A stretch of DNA of 64,000 nt from Mesostigma viride (Eukaryota; Streptophyta; Mesostigmatophyceae; Mesostigmatales; Mesostigmataceae), in contig RPFO01000165.1 of the NCBI GenBank assembly GCA_009746045.1, positions 3,824,918-3,888,917 on the forward strand. Reading direction: 5' to 3'. This document shows positions 34,447 to 45,598 of this stretch, piece by piece. The notes beneath the pieces were generated by a model, which ran no database searches, was not told the DNA's origin, and saw only the letters and a program-made list of their open reading frames with translations. The translations under genes and the position numbers were made by a program. Positions within the stretch are counted from its first letter, which is position 1. Each line of letters begins with the position of its first letter.

Positions 34447-36058
34447 AATGTCTCCGCTTTCTTATGAACAGATAGAGCAAGACTGTCGCACACACATAGG
34501 TTTCCTAAAATGGGTGGAGGCCTTCAACAAGGCCAGGGAAGAATGGGTAGTGCCAGATCCTCTTAGCCCCTCTCACACTCCACCTGTCACACCTATTGAC
34601 AAAAAGCCTGCAGGGTGCAAGCACTTGCGCCTGAAGTTTGTGTGCAAACATAAGCCAGCAGCAGATGGGTCAGTCATTTTCCATGCTAGACCTTGTGTGA
34701 CAGAGTTCAAGGGCACCACTGATCTGACAGAGGCAGAGTTGTACACGCCAGGCATTCAGCAAACCTCATTAAAAATATTGCTGTCTGTCTTTGTGGGTCA
34801 TCTCAATGACGGGGATGACTATGTATGTAAGGCTACAGACATTAAAAGGGCTTTCTTGAAAGGCTCACCTGAAATTGCACAACAAGTGTGGCATGGTCAG
34901 GTGTATGTAGTCTCTACTCCCCGAGTCTGGGCAAAACATATCCCTCAGCAGTACCTGAAAGCTAACATAGGTGTTGAAGGGCTACAATCAGCCCCGCGCA
35001 TTTTCAGGATGTCAGCTCAGGCTGTGTTTGAAAAGCTAGGGGCTAGGTATGATGACATAGACCCTTGCTTCTTTGTTGTGGTCCCACACCCTCATGGCAT
35101 ACTCACCTTTGTGTGGCATGGGGATGATCAGCTGATTGCTGGGCCAAGGCGTGCTGTAGATGAGTTTATTCAACAAGTGTCACAGCATTTTGAGATTGGC
35201 AAGCAAGCAGAGCTGGGCACCACTGCCATAAAATTTTGTGGCACAATGTTACAACTTCAGCAGCATCAAAACCAGTGGGTGTGTGCACTTTACTCTCCCA
35301 ATGATTACATGCACAGTTGCTTGGAGGTTCTGCAATCCAAAATCAAACCTGGTGCCTGTCCTACCATTAGAGGCAAGCTGGGGTGGTTGTGCTCAACTTG
35401 TGCACCTCACCTGGCTGTGGTTAGCAGAGTTGATGATGATGTCTTGATGCAAGTAGGTCACAAAGCCATCACCAAAACTCTCCAGGAAGGCCCTCCCCTT
35501 ATCTTGCATTCCTTGGATCTCCACAAAACCATTCACATCCAAGCTATGATGGATAGTTCCATGGAGTCCAGGCAGATTACCAAGTTGCAGGCAACTAGGG
35601 AGTCAGGCTTGTATTTTGTGCAGAATGATGATGCACCCTTGTCTCTCATTTTATGGTACAGCCGGTTGCATAGACGCAAGGCTGTCAGCAGCAATGCTGC
35701 TGAGTGCAGGGCAGTGGTGTCAGCAGTGCTTCATGCCAGGTACTTGAATCATGTGCTGGTTTGGTTGCAGATGCAAGCAGGCAGCAGTGCTGGGGTGGTG
35801 GCACACTTGCTCACTGACAGTCAGTCAGTCCTCAGCTTCCTTGCTAACCCCTATGCTGTGCACACTGATCTTGACTGGGCGGTCCTTAAACAGGAGTGCA
35901 CCTACTGGGAGTCCACCCGTCACGTGGAGGACAAGCACAACGCTGCTGACGCACTTACTAAAGTGCCTCAGCAGGCAGCTGATCAATATCAGCTGTTGTA
36001 CCACCTGATGAACCCGTATGGCAAGCAGGCAACCCTGCTCCATCGGGGGGACGCCTAG
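34319..36058 (+). CDS. E3 reverse transcriptase and RNase H
   Basis: A frame of 579 codons. RT motifs: LRLKFVCKHKP, ARPCVTEFKG, ELYTPGIQQTSLKILLSVF, ATDIKRAFLKG (copia DVKNAFLNG), GLQSAPRIF, DIDPCFFVV, and the active site FVWHGDDQLIAG with HGDD for YVDD. A copia-type junction follows (CPTIRGKLGWLCSTCAPHLA). RNase H: QAMMDSSMESRQ, NAAECRAVVSAV, LLTDSQSVLSF and VEDKHNAADALTK, giving the D-E-D-D set. It is the last coding part before the 3' UTR. The N-terminal 40 residues overlap the protease frame and are probably not real. Confidence 0.88.
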   Translation: MLPSNLLPTSMPQGKNLVWQTWFITKNFIPPPLDWASMMSLAKMSPLSYEQIEQDCRTHIGFLKWVEAFNKAREEWVVPDPLSPSHTPPVTPIDKKPAGCKHLRLKFVCKHKPAADGSVIFHARPCVTEFKGTTDLTEAELYTPGIQQTSLKILLSVFVGHLNDGDDYVCKATDIKRAFLKGSPEIAQQVWHGQVYVVSTPRVWAKHIPQQYLKANIGVEGLQSAPRIFRMSAQAVFEKLGARYDDIDPCFFVVVPHPHGILTFVWHGDDQLIAGPRRAVDEFIQQVSQHFEIGKQAELGTTAIKFCGTMLQLQQHQNQWVCALYSPNDYMHSCLEVLQSKIKPGACPTIRGKLGWLCSTCAPHLAVVSRVDDDVLMQVGHKAITKTLQEGPPLILHSLDLHKTIHIQAMMDSSMESRQITKLQATRESGLYFVQNDDAPLSLILWYSRLHRRKAVSSNAAECRAVVSAVLHARYLNHVLVWLQMQAGSSAGVVAHLLTDSQSVLSFLANPYAVHTDLDWAVLKQECTYWESTRHVEDKHNAADALTKVPQQAADQYQLLYHLMNPYGKQATLLHRGDA

Positions 36059-37196
36059 CAGGGTCCTGTTTACCAGGGCCGCCTAGGTAACCCAGTACAG
36101 TACCCCTTGGGCAGGTCCAAGGGGCAGGTTGTGCTTCCAGTACTACGTTTCACGAGGGTGACACCATGGGGTCAGCTTGCTTGGGCGTAGTAAGGGGGGT
36201 TGGTTGGAGTATGTCTTTATGCACCTGCGTGCCCTATGCCAATAAAATCTGTTTTGATTTTTCACACACCATGGAATTTCGTGCTGCCCACCTTCATAGG
36301 TGGGCAGGGGATGTATCTCACAATCTTTATCCATTAGGGTTGTATGCCTTGGTGGATAGGCCTTGAGCTCAGTGGCTCAGGTGCCTCCCATTCAAGTGGA
36401 GGGTCCAACCTCCCTTGACAGGTGGTTACCCAGCCAGGACCCCAGGTCACTGTGGATCTCCTGGGCCACCTGGCCTCACTGTTCAGTGGCAGTAAAGGCA
36501 TGGGTGCTGTCATGTTGTCCAGTACAATGTGATCAGCACAGGTGCAGGATGCAATATTCCTGTCACCTGTCACCAGGACTTCAGCCACCACTGTGCAGGG
36601 CAGGGGTGGCTGGTCCACACACGTTGTGCAGGTGCAACGAGGACAGGTCCAGGATGTAATATTCCTGTCACCTGTCACTAGGACTTCAGCCACCACTGTG
36701 CAGGGCAGGGGTGGCTGGTCCTCACATGTTGTGCAGGTGCAACATGGACAGTGCAGGGTGCAATAAACCTGACTACTGTCACTCATCAGGTTGCAGGTGA
36801 CCTGAGCTCAGTTGACCCAGCCTGGCTGGGTGTTTTTTTTCCTGAGTGGGCGATGATGATGGAACCATATGGAACCTCTTAAACGGTTTACCTTGGCATT
36901 TTTTTACAGTGGCTCTCTTGGCTGGTGATGCACTCCCTGGATAGGCAGACAGGCATAGCTATCTCCCTTGTGAGCTCGCGAGGAGGAGGAACTCCCCGGG
37001 CCTGTTGAGCTAAACTTGATGCCACCAGAAGTATTGCACGAGTTCTGGGGCCCATCTTTTTCAGTCCAGATGTTGCAGTATGGGTGTCAGTTGCTCAGCA
37101 CCTCAGTCAGCTTGGAGTCAGTCTCCTAGCTGGGCAGGATCAGGCTTGAAGTCGCTAGCCTTCAACCTGAAAGGAAAACATAATGCCAATAATGGG
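36059..37196 (+). other. 3' untranslated region of E3 with a 105-bp tandem duplication
   Basis: No gene. A unit starting near ATATTCCTGTCACC is repeated at 36554 and 36659 (CCACTGTGCAGGGCAGGGGT is shared). The sequence before the 3' LTR is moderately purine-rich (TGAAAGGAAAACATAATG). Confidence 0.6.
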
Positions 37197-37652
37197 AGTT
37201 AGATGAGATGCTTAGGCTGACACACGGATTTCCGGCCTGCGCGCCGCGTATTGCCTACCGCGGCTGAGCGGGACACCTTAGTACTGTACGGCAGAGCGTA
37301 CGGTACGGCGGTGTCATGTGGACTGACGTGCAGTTAGTGCCAGACTGTTCCTAGGCTCTAGCTCGACCCGCCAGATCCGGGTTATCCGGGTCTGACGGGC
37401 CGGGTGTAGCTGGTCGCTAGTGACGTGGTCGCATGGCATTGCAGTGTACAGTTGTCCACTGGCAGGTGCTGCAGTGAGCACTGCCATAGGCATATAGGCG
37501 TAGCACTGGGGAGTGCCGCAGCACCCGAGTTTGCCCAGTTCCATCCTGAGCCCTCAAGCTTTCATTGCAGTCCTTGTATTATTGCTAATACAATCCACAT
37601 TCTCATTTCCAGCTTTCGTTAGTTGTCCTTCGTCTTCTTTCTCATTCCAACT
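37197..37652 (+). repeat. 3' LTR of E3
   Basis: Matches 27325-27780 base for base except at about 37569. Followed by AGGAG (37653-37657). Confidence 0.9.
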
Positions 37653-37657
37653 AGGAG

Positions 37658-40600
37658 CCCAGCACAAGGTTGCACAAGTAGGGCAGCGTAAGGGTATGCT
37701 GGATGAAGCCATCAGTCAGCAAACAGATATACCCTCAGCTTGGCAGGGCCCTAGCAAGTAGACTGACCAATGTCACCCTAGTCAAAGCATGGAAAGTAGT
37801 ATCCATGTCCGTGGACCACGTAGACTGCCAAGTGGTATCAATATGTCAGTGTACCACGGATACTGATGCCCGTGAGGCAGGTTATAAAAGTGGTAGAGGG
37901 CTGAATGGGTCCCCCAACAAACCCACACCTCTAAGTTCATGTGAGCCCCCCCCAGCACCAAGTAGTCCAACTCCTCAATTAAGAGTCAACAGAGTGGGCA
38001 ACACTGTCATCACTGTCATGCCAACGATTCCATCCAGCCCCACAGTTGTAGCTCCGTTGATCCCGCCCATCATCCAACCAACAAGGACATCCTACCCATG
38101 CAAACATGATGCCAGACCCCCGTGCAAGCAGTCCCATTCATACAACCATCATGCTGTGCAAGCAATCAGCTCAAAGGCGGATGGTGTACTATCAAGACAA
38201 CAAGCCATCCTGGCACCATGCAAGCAAGGATAAGTCCATAGCAGAGCTCAGCAAGGGTAGAAGGTTACTCATCTGCACAAGGCTGGCTTGATGTCCACCA
38301 GCAGGCAGGACCAAGCACTGCGTCAGGAGCAGGCACCAGCATTACAGATACTCGTCACTTGGGCGTCCCCAAGTCACCTGAGTCGCCAGCGGCCACCATG
38401 CAGTGTTGGATGAAGTCTCCACCATTGAGTGCTTGTAGTCGCCCACCATGAGTGCGTGCAGTCGCCACCAGGGGTGCTTGCACTCGTCACCATGAGTGCT
38501 TGCAGTTGCCGCCAACAGCAATAATCCACTACCAGGGTACTCTCCAACGTCGCCCCCCATGCGCCATGCCCGCCATAGACAAGTCACCAATCCCCCACTG
38601 GCCTCAAGCCCCCAATAGGCTACTGCCCCAACGCCCAATCAGCATTGGACCACCCCCACATGTGGGTATCCAACACAGCTATTGCCTGACCGGACAACCA
38701 AGACTAGCTGCTTGCGCTGGTCACACTATGGGGAAGTGACTAAGCTGCTTTAAGGAGGCCTGGAACGGACACCAATGAGCCTGGCTCCGGAAGCTGCTCG
38801 GAAGAATGACCACATGCTGTCAACTGCCCGGACTGAACGTCAATCAAGCTGCAAGAAGGAGCCAGCAACCTTCACTATGGCACTCAGAAAAACTGCCTAG
38901 TAGGCAAGCCACAGACTGCCAACCTGTCAAGACAGCAGACTCTAACATGGCTACTACCAAGTGCCAGGTAGCCAGAACTCCTAAGCCTGAGGAGCACAAG
39001 GGCCTGAGGTGGTCCAACAGCCAGCAGAACTGCCCAAAAGTCAAGAGAATGGGCCAAAAAGCGCGTTGACCAGTGTCAAAAATTCTGATCTGAGAACTAT
39101 ATCAAATATATTCACAGATAAGAACTATGACAGCAGCGCTGGTGTCCATACTTGCTGTCCTAGTGCGCCTCCTAGGGCCCACAGGGACCATCTGCCAACA
39201 GGCAGTGGTAACCATCATGTCCTGGGAGAAGTAAATGCATGGTCACAATGGGTCTGGCGCAGGTAAGGAGCCCCAACTAGCAGGTGACCAACCCTTGCAA
39301 GGGACATCTCGCCCTCTGGGAACCTGTGCCAAAGGACATGGTCTAGCAAGTGGGCAACCCATGCCAGAGACACCTAGCAACTCCTGGGCGTACGTGTGAT
39401 ACCCTCTATGAGACAACCCACTGCAGGTATCCCGATGTCCCCTGATGTGGTGGCATCTACCATATACCATATGCCCCCATGATAGCATCTGGCTACCCCT
39501 TTTGAAGACCTGGGATATCCACTCCCCCGCAAAAACTTTCTCAGAGTAACTAGACACAGCTGTCCAAGTATATGATAGTGGAAACCCCCTAGATGCTGTT
39601 GTTCTGCCCTGGCATGTGTGATGCCATCTGGAAATTACATTTCAGACATCCAGGATGTCCACTCCCCCGCAAAAAAAAACTCAGGGTAACCAGACGTAGC
39701 TGCCACCAATTCCAACTCCTAGGGTCGAGCTCGCCCTACCCATATTACCATGATGCTAGTGGGAACAACACAGATGTCGTTGTTCGCCTCCCCACCAAAG
39801 CCAAGCCACCATGCATGCACGTGGGAGAAACCAAAGCTCAACCTAGAACGCTCCGCCCTCATGAGACCCAGCAAGAAGATGAGGAGTTTCCCCCACAACG
39901 TGAAACAAATGTTTGGCCACGCGTGAATTAAGGACGTGCCACCGTCCCTAAACAGCAAGGGTAGGCTGCCCATGCACTTGAAGAAAAGGATCCTGAAAGT
40001 TTTCAAGTGAGTGCAAAAGGAACCTTGCGTTAAAAAAAAAGGCAGCCATGAATCCCTACTGTCCGCTCATCCAGAGCCACCCTCCAAAAGACACGAGGTG
40101 TAACCAGAGCCACACGTCCGTAAAAATGTCGTCCAAGAAATTAAGCAGCACCGGGAAAAAACAACCTTAGACAGCGACGTCGTCAGGCGGTAGCGGCGGT
40201 GGTCGTGCGCGCAGCCGCAACACGGGAACCGGGTGATAGGTGCCGTCGGCAGCAACAGTGCGTCGGCTCAGCCATAACCCGTAGCGCCATGTCAGCCTGG
40301 CCGAAAACAGAGCCTGCAGGGGAAAAAAACAGCTCCTAGCAGGTTTCTGGAGCCCGACCTGCTGAGCTACTGGACCAACACTCCGCATTGCCCTGCTCGA
40401 AACGTAGCAACACTTGCGTAATGCTAATATATAAAGATGTTTGGAGCTAGGCAAAGACTGCGGCGTCAGCAGCCACGACCGACAGGGCGGTGGTCGGACT
40501 TCAGCACGATGCGGCCAGCCAGCCGAAAGCCCGTGAGTAAGGACGCTTGTCAATGAAATATTGCACAAATTTAAAGAAAAGGACGGTGACGAAGTGGTGC

Positions 40601-41069
40601 GTCAATAATGGCTCATGCAACACCCTTTCTAGGGAGAGGTGGAGAAGAAGTTCGCTCGCACCTGGTTCCGTAGGGATAAAGGTGATTGTGTATAAACCGC
40701 CCCACTTCAGACATAGAAGTACGATTAAAATGAGGTTGACGCCGTGGAGTAAGAGTAGTTGTCTCAGCACCTTCCCTGGTAATAAGTTCACGAGATGTGA
40801 TCTCTTGCACTTGGGTCAGTAGGGTATAAGGTGATTGTGTCTTCGAACCACTCATACTAGTACCACATGAAGTCGCGATCGTCTACCTAGTAGAACCACG
40901 GTTACGGCTGACTTTCAGTGAGAAAGAGCAAGACATTCACATCAGGATGTGTCTCTCTCTGTATCACCTGAAGTTTGCCGCAACTCAAAGATTCTTCCTG
41001 GATGGCAGACATCTTTTCAACATTGTACTACCCGGAAGGTTATGACCTCAAGAGAAACACCGAAGTAGA
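37658..41069 (-). other. I2 interior remnant, no intact gene
   Basis: The 5' interior of I2 in minus orientation, where gag and protease would lie. Frames are short and no motif is recognised. Minor internal repeats occur: four units of about 28 bp built on GAGTGCTTGCAGTCGCC (38430-38520), and CCACTCCCCCGCAAAAA near 39518 and 39658. The piece joins 27319 once E3 is removed. Confidence 0.5.
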
Positions 41070-41085
41070 GATCCTCCGATACCAA
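41070..41085 (-). other. Primer binding site of I2
   Basis: The minus strand reads TTGGTATCGGAGGATC directly after the 5' LTR. TGGTATCxGAG is the usual initiator-tRNA-Met complement used by many plant and algal LTR elements. Confidence 0.8.
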
Positions 41086-41800
41086 TGTAACGACTAAAAA
41101 TGATCATCAACATCATCCATAGTCCAATACGAAAGATCTTTTACCTGGGTTGCTTTCTTGGGTCACAGAACTTCAAGTATCCAGGCAACGTTGAGGTGAA
41201 GATTCCACAGCGACGTGATTAAAGGAACCACAACCCCTTGTAGACACAACGACAAGCGTGTGCCCTAGACGCCTTCTGTGGAACTGCAAGTAGTCTAGTA
41301 CCAAAGAGCTTTATGAATGGACAACAAAGACAAGCTTTATTATACCATGATGGATCAAAACCAACGTAGCAACAATGGCGACCCCACGTCCTTGATATCG
41401 ACGTGCTTGTCGAGCATGCCTCAACCTTAGCCTGAAGAGAACCAATAAGAATCATGGAATTCTAAACAAGATCTTCGTATCCATCCTAGTCACACGAAAC
41501 AGAACAACATCACAAACAGCCTGGCAGAATCTATACATGAGATCCTAGATCTATAGTAAGCACTAAAGTCCCAAAGGAACATTTAAGACTTGGTAGTACC
41601 GACCAACAAACTATAACCCCACGTGGATCAGGCCACGACCAATAAGGGCTTCTAACAGTCGGTTGACAAAGTACAAGATTCATGTGCCGCCTTCTTGGAA
41701 ACCTCATAACTTTCTCAATACTGATCCAAAAGTCCTCGAATAAAAGCCAAACATTCACAAAACAATGGATGTAACAACAAAGTCATTTTTGCTTGTTACA
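41086..41800 (-). repeat. 5' LTR of I2
   Basis: Begins TGTAACGACTAAAAATGATC and ends TTGCTTGTTACA on the + strand. Paired with 3497-4215 and followed by the CCTGT duplication at 41801-41805. Confidence 0.88.
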
Positions 41801-41805
41801 CCTGT

Positions 41806-42226
41806 CAGCACCGTTACAGGTGCCGTAATTTACATCGGCTCTCTCCGGATCAGATCAGGTCCGCAGTTTGTGGTGCCGCCCTGGAGGCGATAGGACTTTG
41901 AGCCTATCAGACCACACACACGATGTACCATGATGTGGACAATAGATTTCAGGCTGCAAAGTCGTTATTATCTACTAGTGTTCTCTCCGTGGTTGTAGAG
42001 ACGCTAAGCTGCAGTGCCGTCAGATGTAAATCAACGGTGCATAATGCATTAGCCGCCACTACTTTGTGTGCCTAGAGTTGTTTGCTTGCTAGCCGTGTGT
42101 GGCCCCGACCCAGTGTTGGTCGTGTGACCCTGCCCAGTGTTGGCATTGTCATTTGCCCTGGCCCAGTGTTGGCTTCTGCACGACTGCGCCCAGTGTTGGC
42201 CGCACCGTGTTTTTCCACTCTCAGTA
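41806..42226 (+). repeat. 5' LTR, segment 2, of the gag-only element
   Basis: Matches 45834-46251 of the 3' LTR. Contains four spaced CCAGTGTTGG motifs near the right end (about 42110-42200). Broken at CAGTA|AA, where the split-repeat element entered. Confidence 0.87.
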
Positions 42227-42640
42227 AATCGGATTTCTTTGAAAAGAGTTTCTCGAAGTGAGGCGGGGAATAAGGCCGCTCACGGGAGCCGCCTGGATGG
42301 TCGGCTGAACCGGGCGGGTTTGGCAGATGTAACCGGATTTGGCTAATGGCTGGCGACCTGGAATTGTTAGTAGGGGCAGTGGCCCTATTGTGCTACAATC
42401 TCGAAACAATCTTATGCTTAAAGTTTGACAGGGCCGGGTTTGTTGAACCGGTTTGTTGAATGATAATTAGAACCTTTCGGAAAGGGTATTTGATTGGTTG
42501 TTGTTTTTGTGGTACGGTAGGTGTCGCTACATTCTCAGGTTGGCGTGTTAAGTTAAGCTCGGTTGCTGATGTCAGCCCCGTGCTAGGGCAGTTTGACTAC
42601 TTTGGCGGCGTAGTGACATTGTTGTGGTCTTTTTTCTTGT
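42227..42640 (+). repeat. Split direct repeat A1
   Basis: 414 bp, apparently identical to A2 at 43647-44060. Begins AATCGGATTTCTTTG and ends TTTTTTCTTGT. Confidence 0.9.
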
Positions 42641-43522
42641 AAACGTTGGCTGAGCGCCGACGGCTGAGGCTATGGCGGTACAAGAAGTGCCTCACCAGCC
42701 TTGCGCTCAGCATGGGTGCGGGGCTAAAATTTGTTAACCAAATTTCCGGCATCCATGATCCCTGGCTGCTTAAGGCGGTTGGGATTCATGGCTGCCACTG
42801 GCCCGGAATTAATGTCCGGGTGATCGGGGTTTAAATGCGAAGCGGGGGCTGATGCATTATTTAATGGCTGGTTTGTTTGAAAGAAACGGCCAGCTGGCCG
42901 GGTTGGGCAAGGGCTAGCTTGCTTGATGGTTCCGTACCTGGGGATGCTTGCGCCTCGGGTTGGGCTGTCGGCAGGCTGGCCTGCCTTTGAGTTGTCTCGT
43001 ACCTGGAAATGCTTGCATTCCGGGTTGGGCTTGGCTTGAGGGCCGCCGCGGCTCGGGGGGTAAAAAATTTAAGTCACCGTTGTGGGACACGGAGCCTCGG
43101 CGCAGGAGGCAAGGGCTGAAAGCCAACTTGATTTCGTAATCAGTGGTATTTCCACTTTTTTGTACGGAAGGAGTGTTTATGTGCTCGGCACTAGGTTGGT
43201 TGCTCTTCAAAAAAGTTGTAAACTGGGCGTCGGCTGGAATCAGCGGCGCCAGTCAGCAGCTTTTGCTTTGACTTTGTGTTCCGCGACAGCACCCCTTAGC
43301 GGACCAGAGAAGAGGTCGGCAACGAGGTCAGCGGGGGCCCCCGAGTGGGGTCAAAAATGCGAGCTGTGTCGATTGACAGTGCATGAATTTTTGTGCATTC
43401 ACAGTCGCTGGGAATTAAATCTGTTTTCTGGCAACGGAGAGCGCCCATCGCGACAGGACAGCTTTTGACGGGAAAGGAAATGGTGCTTCTTTAGCGGACC
43501 GGAGGGCCAGGAAGGGGAGGTT

Positions 43523-43646
43523 GGGTAATCGCGAGCCATGCCTAAGGAGTTCTTAATAGCGGTTCTGTAACCGCTACCTGTCTGTATGCATCTACTTATT
43601 GTTTTAACAAAGATGCTGGTGACTATGGTGAGCAAACGGGTGTATG
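43523..43646 (+). repeat. Split direct repeat B1
   Basis: 124 bp, apparently identical to B2 at 44098-44221. Begins GGGTAATCGCGAGCCATG and ends ACGGGTGTATG. Confidence 0.9.
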
Positions 43647-44060
43647 AATCGGATTTCTTTGAAAAGAGTTTCTCGAAGTGAGGCGGGGAATAAGGCCGCT
43701 CACGGGAGCCGCCTGGATGGTCGGCTGAACCGGGCGGGTTTGGCAGATGTAACCGGATTTGGCTAATGGCTGGCGACCTGGAATTGTTAGTAGGGGCAGT
43801 GGCCCTATTGTGCTACAATCTCGAAACAATCTTATGCTTAAAGTTTGACAGGGCCGGGTTTGTTGAACCGGTTTGTTGAATGATAATTAGAACCTTTCGG
43901 AAAGGGTATTTGATTGGTTGTTGTTTTTGTGGTACGGTAGGTGTCGCTACATTCTCAGGTTGGCGTGTTAAGTTAAGCTCGGTTGCTGATGTCAGCCCCG
44001 TGCTAGGGCAGTTTGACTACTTTGGCGGCGTAGTGACATTGTTGTGGTCTTTTTTCTTGT
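43647..44060 (+). repeat. Split direct repeat A2
   Basis: Directly follows B1, forming the internal circle-junction sequence. Identical in length to A1. Confidence 0.9.
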
Positions 44061-44097
44061 CCCACCCACCCACCCTCTTTGGTGGCCTGGTCTGCGC

Positions 44098-44221
44098 GGG
44101 TAATCGCGAGCCATGCCTAAGGAGTTCTTAATAGCGGTTCTGTAACCGCTACCTGTCTGTATGCATCTACTTATTGTTTTAACAAAGATGCTGGTGACTA
44201 TGGTGAGCAAACGGGTGTATG
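44098..44221 (+). repeat. Split direct repeat B2
   Basis: Right end of the element. A 37-bp CCCACC-rich spacer separates it from A2. Confidence 0.9.
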
Positions 44222-44317
44222 AACGTATTTTAATACAAGAAGTCTTTTCCATACACTTGTGCAATATCTGGGTCATAACAGGCAAAAGATCTTTCCTCCG
44301 AGCCCCGGTTTCTGACA
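44222..44317 (+). repeat. 5' LTR, segment 3, of the gag-only element
   Basis: Matches the last 96 bp of the 3' LTR and ends GGTTTCTGACA, directly before the primer site. Confidence 0.87.
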
Positions 44318-44334
44318 TGGTATCGAGTAGCGAG
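44318..44334 (+). other. Primer binding site of the gag-only element
   Basis: TGGTATCGAGTAGCGAG starts at the base after the 5' LTR. It is an initiator-tRNA-Met-type primer site. Confidence 0.8.
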
Positions 44335-44346
44335 TGATGCCTATGA

Positions 44347-44568
44347 ACCCATATTTTCCAATTCGATCCCAACGACCGCAACCTGAGATCTGGAATTGAG
44401 CTTTTTCAATTTCCCGAAGAATCTTGCCCAGACTACCTCGCAAGTGCAAATCTGCTTTTTGCCCAAGTTGAAGACATCTTCCCGGACGTGTTTCCTGAAT
44501 CAGCCTACTGCCGCTGGCTCCTGCGTGGCATTCGACAAGAATTTTTCAACTGTGTGTGTTTCATCTAG
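44347..44568 (+). pseudogene. 73-codon open frame without ATG upstream of gag
   Basis: The frame between TGA 44344-44346 and TAG 44566-44568 reads like protein: RSGIELFQFPEESCPDYLAS and DIFPDVFPESAYCRWLLRGI. It has no ATG, so it may be a decayed leader ORF or the N-terminal part of an older gag. I do not recognise it. Confidence 0.3.
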
Positions 44569-44682
44569 TTCCAGACTTTTCAATCAGAAATCTACAGGAT
44601 CTGCTCGACAACGACGCAGTATCTCTGGAGAGATTAAATCACACTTTACTTCACATTACAAATCTCCAACGCAATCAAGAAC

Positions 44683-45147
44683 ATGTCGGGAGGTGCGCCA
44701 GCTGTGGCACGAGAAGTCAAGGAGAGCAGCGTTCTTAGTGCTCTCAAGAATCTCAACTTCGATGGGAGCGACCCCAAGAAATTCACCGGATTCCGAATCA
44801 AGGCGGAAGGGCAATTTGACGCCCTCGGATATTCAGATGTACTAGCCGGAAAGGATCCGATCGTGGTAAAGCAGCAAAAAATTGGTTATGCTGCCCTGAT
44901 TGCTGGCCTCGACGGCAACGCGCTACTGCATGCCGCTACGGCCCCCAACAAGTATATGCACGAGGCGTGGACCGTCCTGGTTGACGTCTATGGACATGAC
45001 GAAACGACATCCACCCATCAGGCCGCGACACTTGAGGAACTGCTGTCAGCTGAGCAGATTCCCATGGATTCTGTTCCTGCAAATATCAATCTCACCGAAC
45101 GAAAGTACCTGGAATATAATAAATTAAGCAACAATAAAACTCCATGA
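44683..45147 (+). CDS. gag of the outer element, N-terminal half
   Basis: The ATG at 44683 opens 154 codons. The sequence includes NLNFDGSDPKKFTGFRIKAE, DALGYSDVLAGKDPI, AWTVLVDVYGHDE and HQAATLEELLSAE, the helical core usual for copia capsids (retrotran_gag/UBN2 type). It would form the particle that packages element RNA. The frame ends in an AT-rich patch (45110-45145), and the rest of gag follows in another frame, so an indel has probably split the gene here. Confidence 0.7.
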   Translation: MSGGAPAVAREVKESSVLSALKNLNFDGSDPKKFTGFRIKAEGQFDALGYSDVLAGKDPIVVKQQKIGYAALIAGLDGNALLHAATAPNKYMHEAWTVLVDVYGHDETTSTHQAATLEELLSAEQIPMDSVPANINLTERKYLEYNKLSNNKTP

Positions 45148-45572
45148 TTCTATCCTGCATGGTGACCTCACACCGCCGCAGACTTCCTGCCCAGTATGGC
45201 CCCGTCCTGGCGGCGTACAACCTTCCCCCCGACTTGACGTGGAAAGACTACAAGACCGCCGTCCTGAAAGTGGACGACCATCTGCGTGTGCACCGCGCCC
45301 AAGCTGGCAGCTCAGATTCCAGTGCACCAGTGTATCATACTGCTGCCTGCCCCCACTGTGCGGGTACTATCGACGAATCAGTCTTCCTCACCAAGGGTGG
45401 GAAAGTGCTGACCTGCAAGCACTGCCACCGTACCGGCCACACTGAGGATCGCTGCTGGTCCAAGAAGGCGGAGAACAAGTCCAAGAAACCTGAGGCGCAC
45501 TTCACGTACATGGACGGCGAGCCACTGGCTGACGACGTGGCAGATGTTCCTGCTGGTTTTTTCATTGAGTAG
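45144..45572 (+). CDS. gag of the outer element, C-terminal half with zinc knuckle
   Basis: Continues the capsid end (RLPAQYGPVLAAYNLPPDLT, WKDYKTAVLKVDDHLR) and then carries two metal-binding stretches: CPHCAGTIDESV and the CCHC knuckle CKHCHRTGHTEDRC (about residues 94-107), followed by a basic KKAENKSKKPE. It ends at 45572, 26 bp before the 3' LTR. There is thus no room for protease, integrase or RT, and the element must borrow them. Confidence 0.72.
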   Translation: MILSCMVTSHRRRLPAQYGPVLAAYNLPPDLTWKDYKTAVLKVDDHLRVHRAQAGSSDSSAPVYHTAACPHCAGTIDESVFLTKGGKVLTCKHCHRTGHTEDRCWSKKAENKSKKPEAHFTYMDGEPLADDVADVPAGFFIE

Positions 45573-45598
45573 AATACGTGACATGCAGTATGGGTGTG

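Larger units (their letters stand above)
42227..44221 (+). mobile_element. PAT/TOC1-type element with split direct repeats (A1-core-B1-A2-B2), non-autonomous
   Basis: The order is A1 (42227-42640), core (42641-43522), B1 (43523-43646), A2 (43647-44060), spacer, B2 (44098-44221). This arrangement is diagnostic of DIRS-order PAT-like and TOC1-like retrotransposons, which integrate with a tyrosine recombinase. No target duplication exists. The empty site, known from the 3' LTR at about 46246-46260 (CAGTAAACG), shows a crossover at AA. The same AA with the joined outer ends (GTATG-AA-TCGG) is present internally at the B1-A2 border (43642-43652). The 880-bp core has no RT, methyltransferase or recombinase, so the element depends on others. 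Confidence 0.85.

Noticed and set aside
36541-36766. Small + strand frame across the 105-bp duplication in E3
   Set aside because: It merely follows the duplicated 3' UTR sequence and has no conserved feature.
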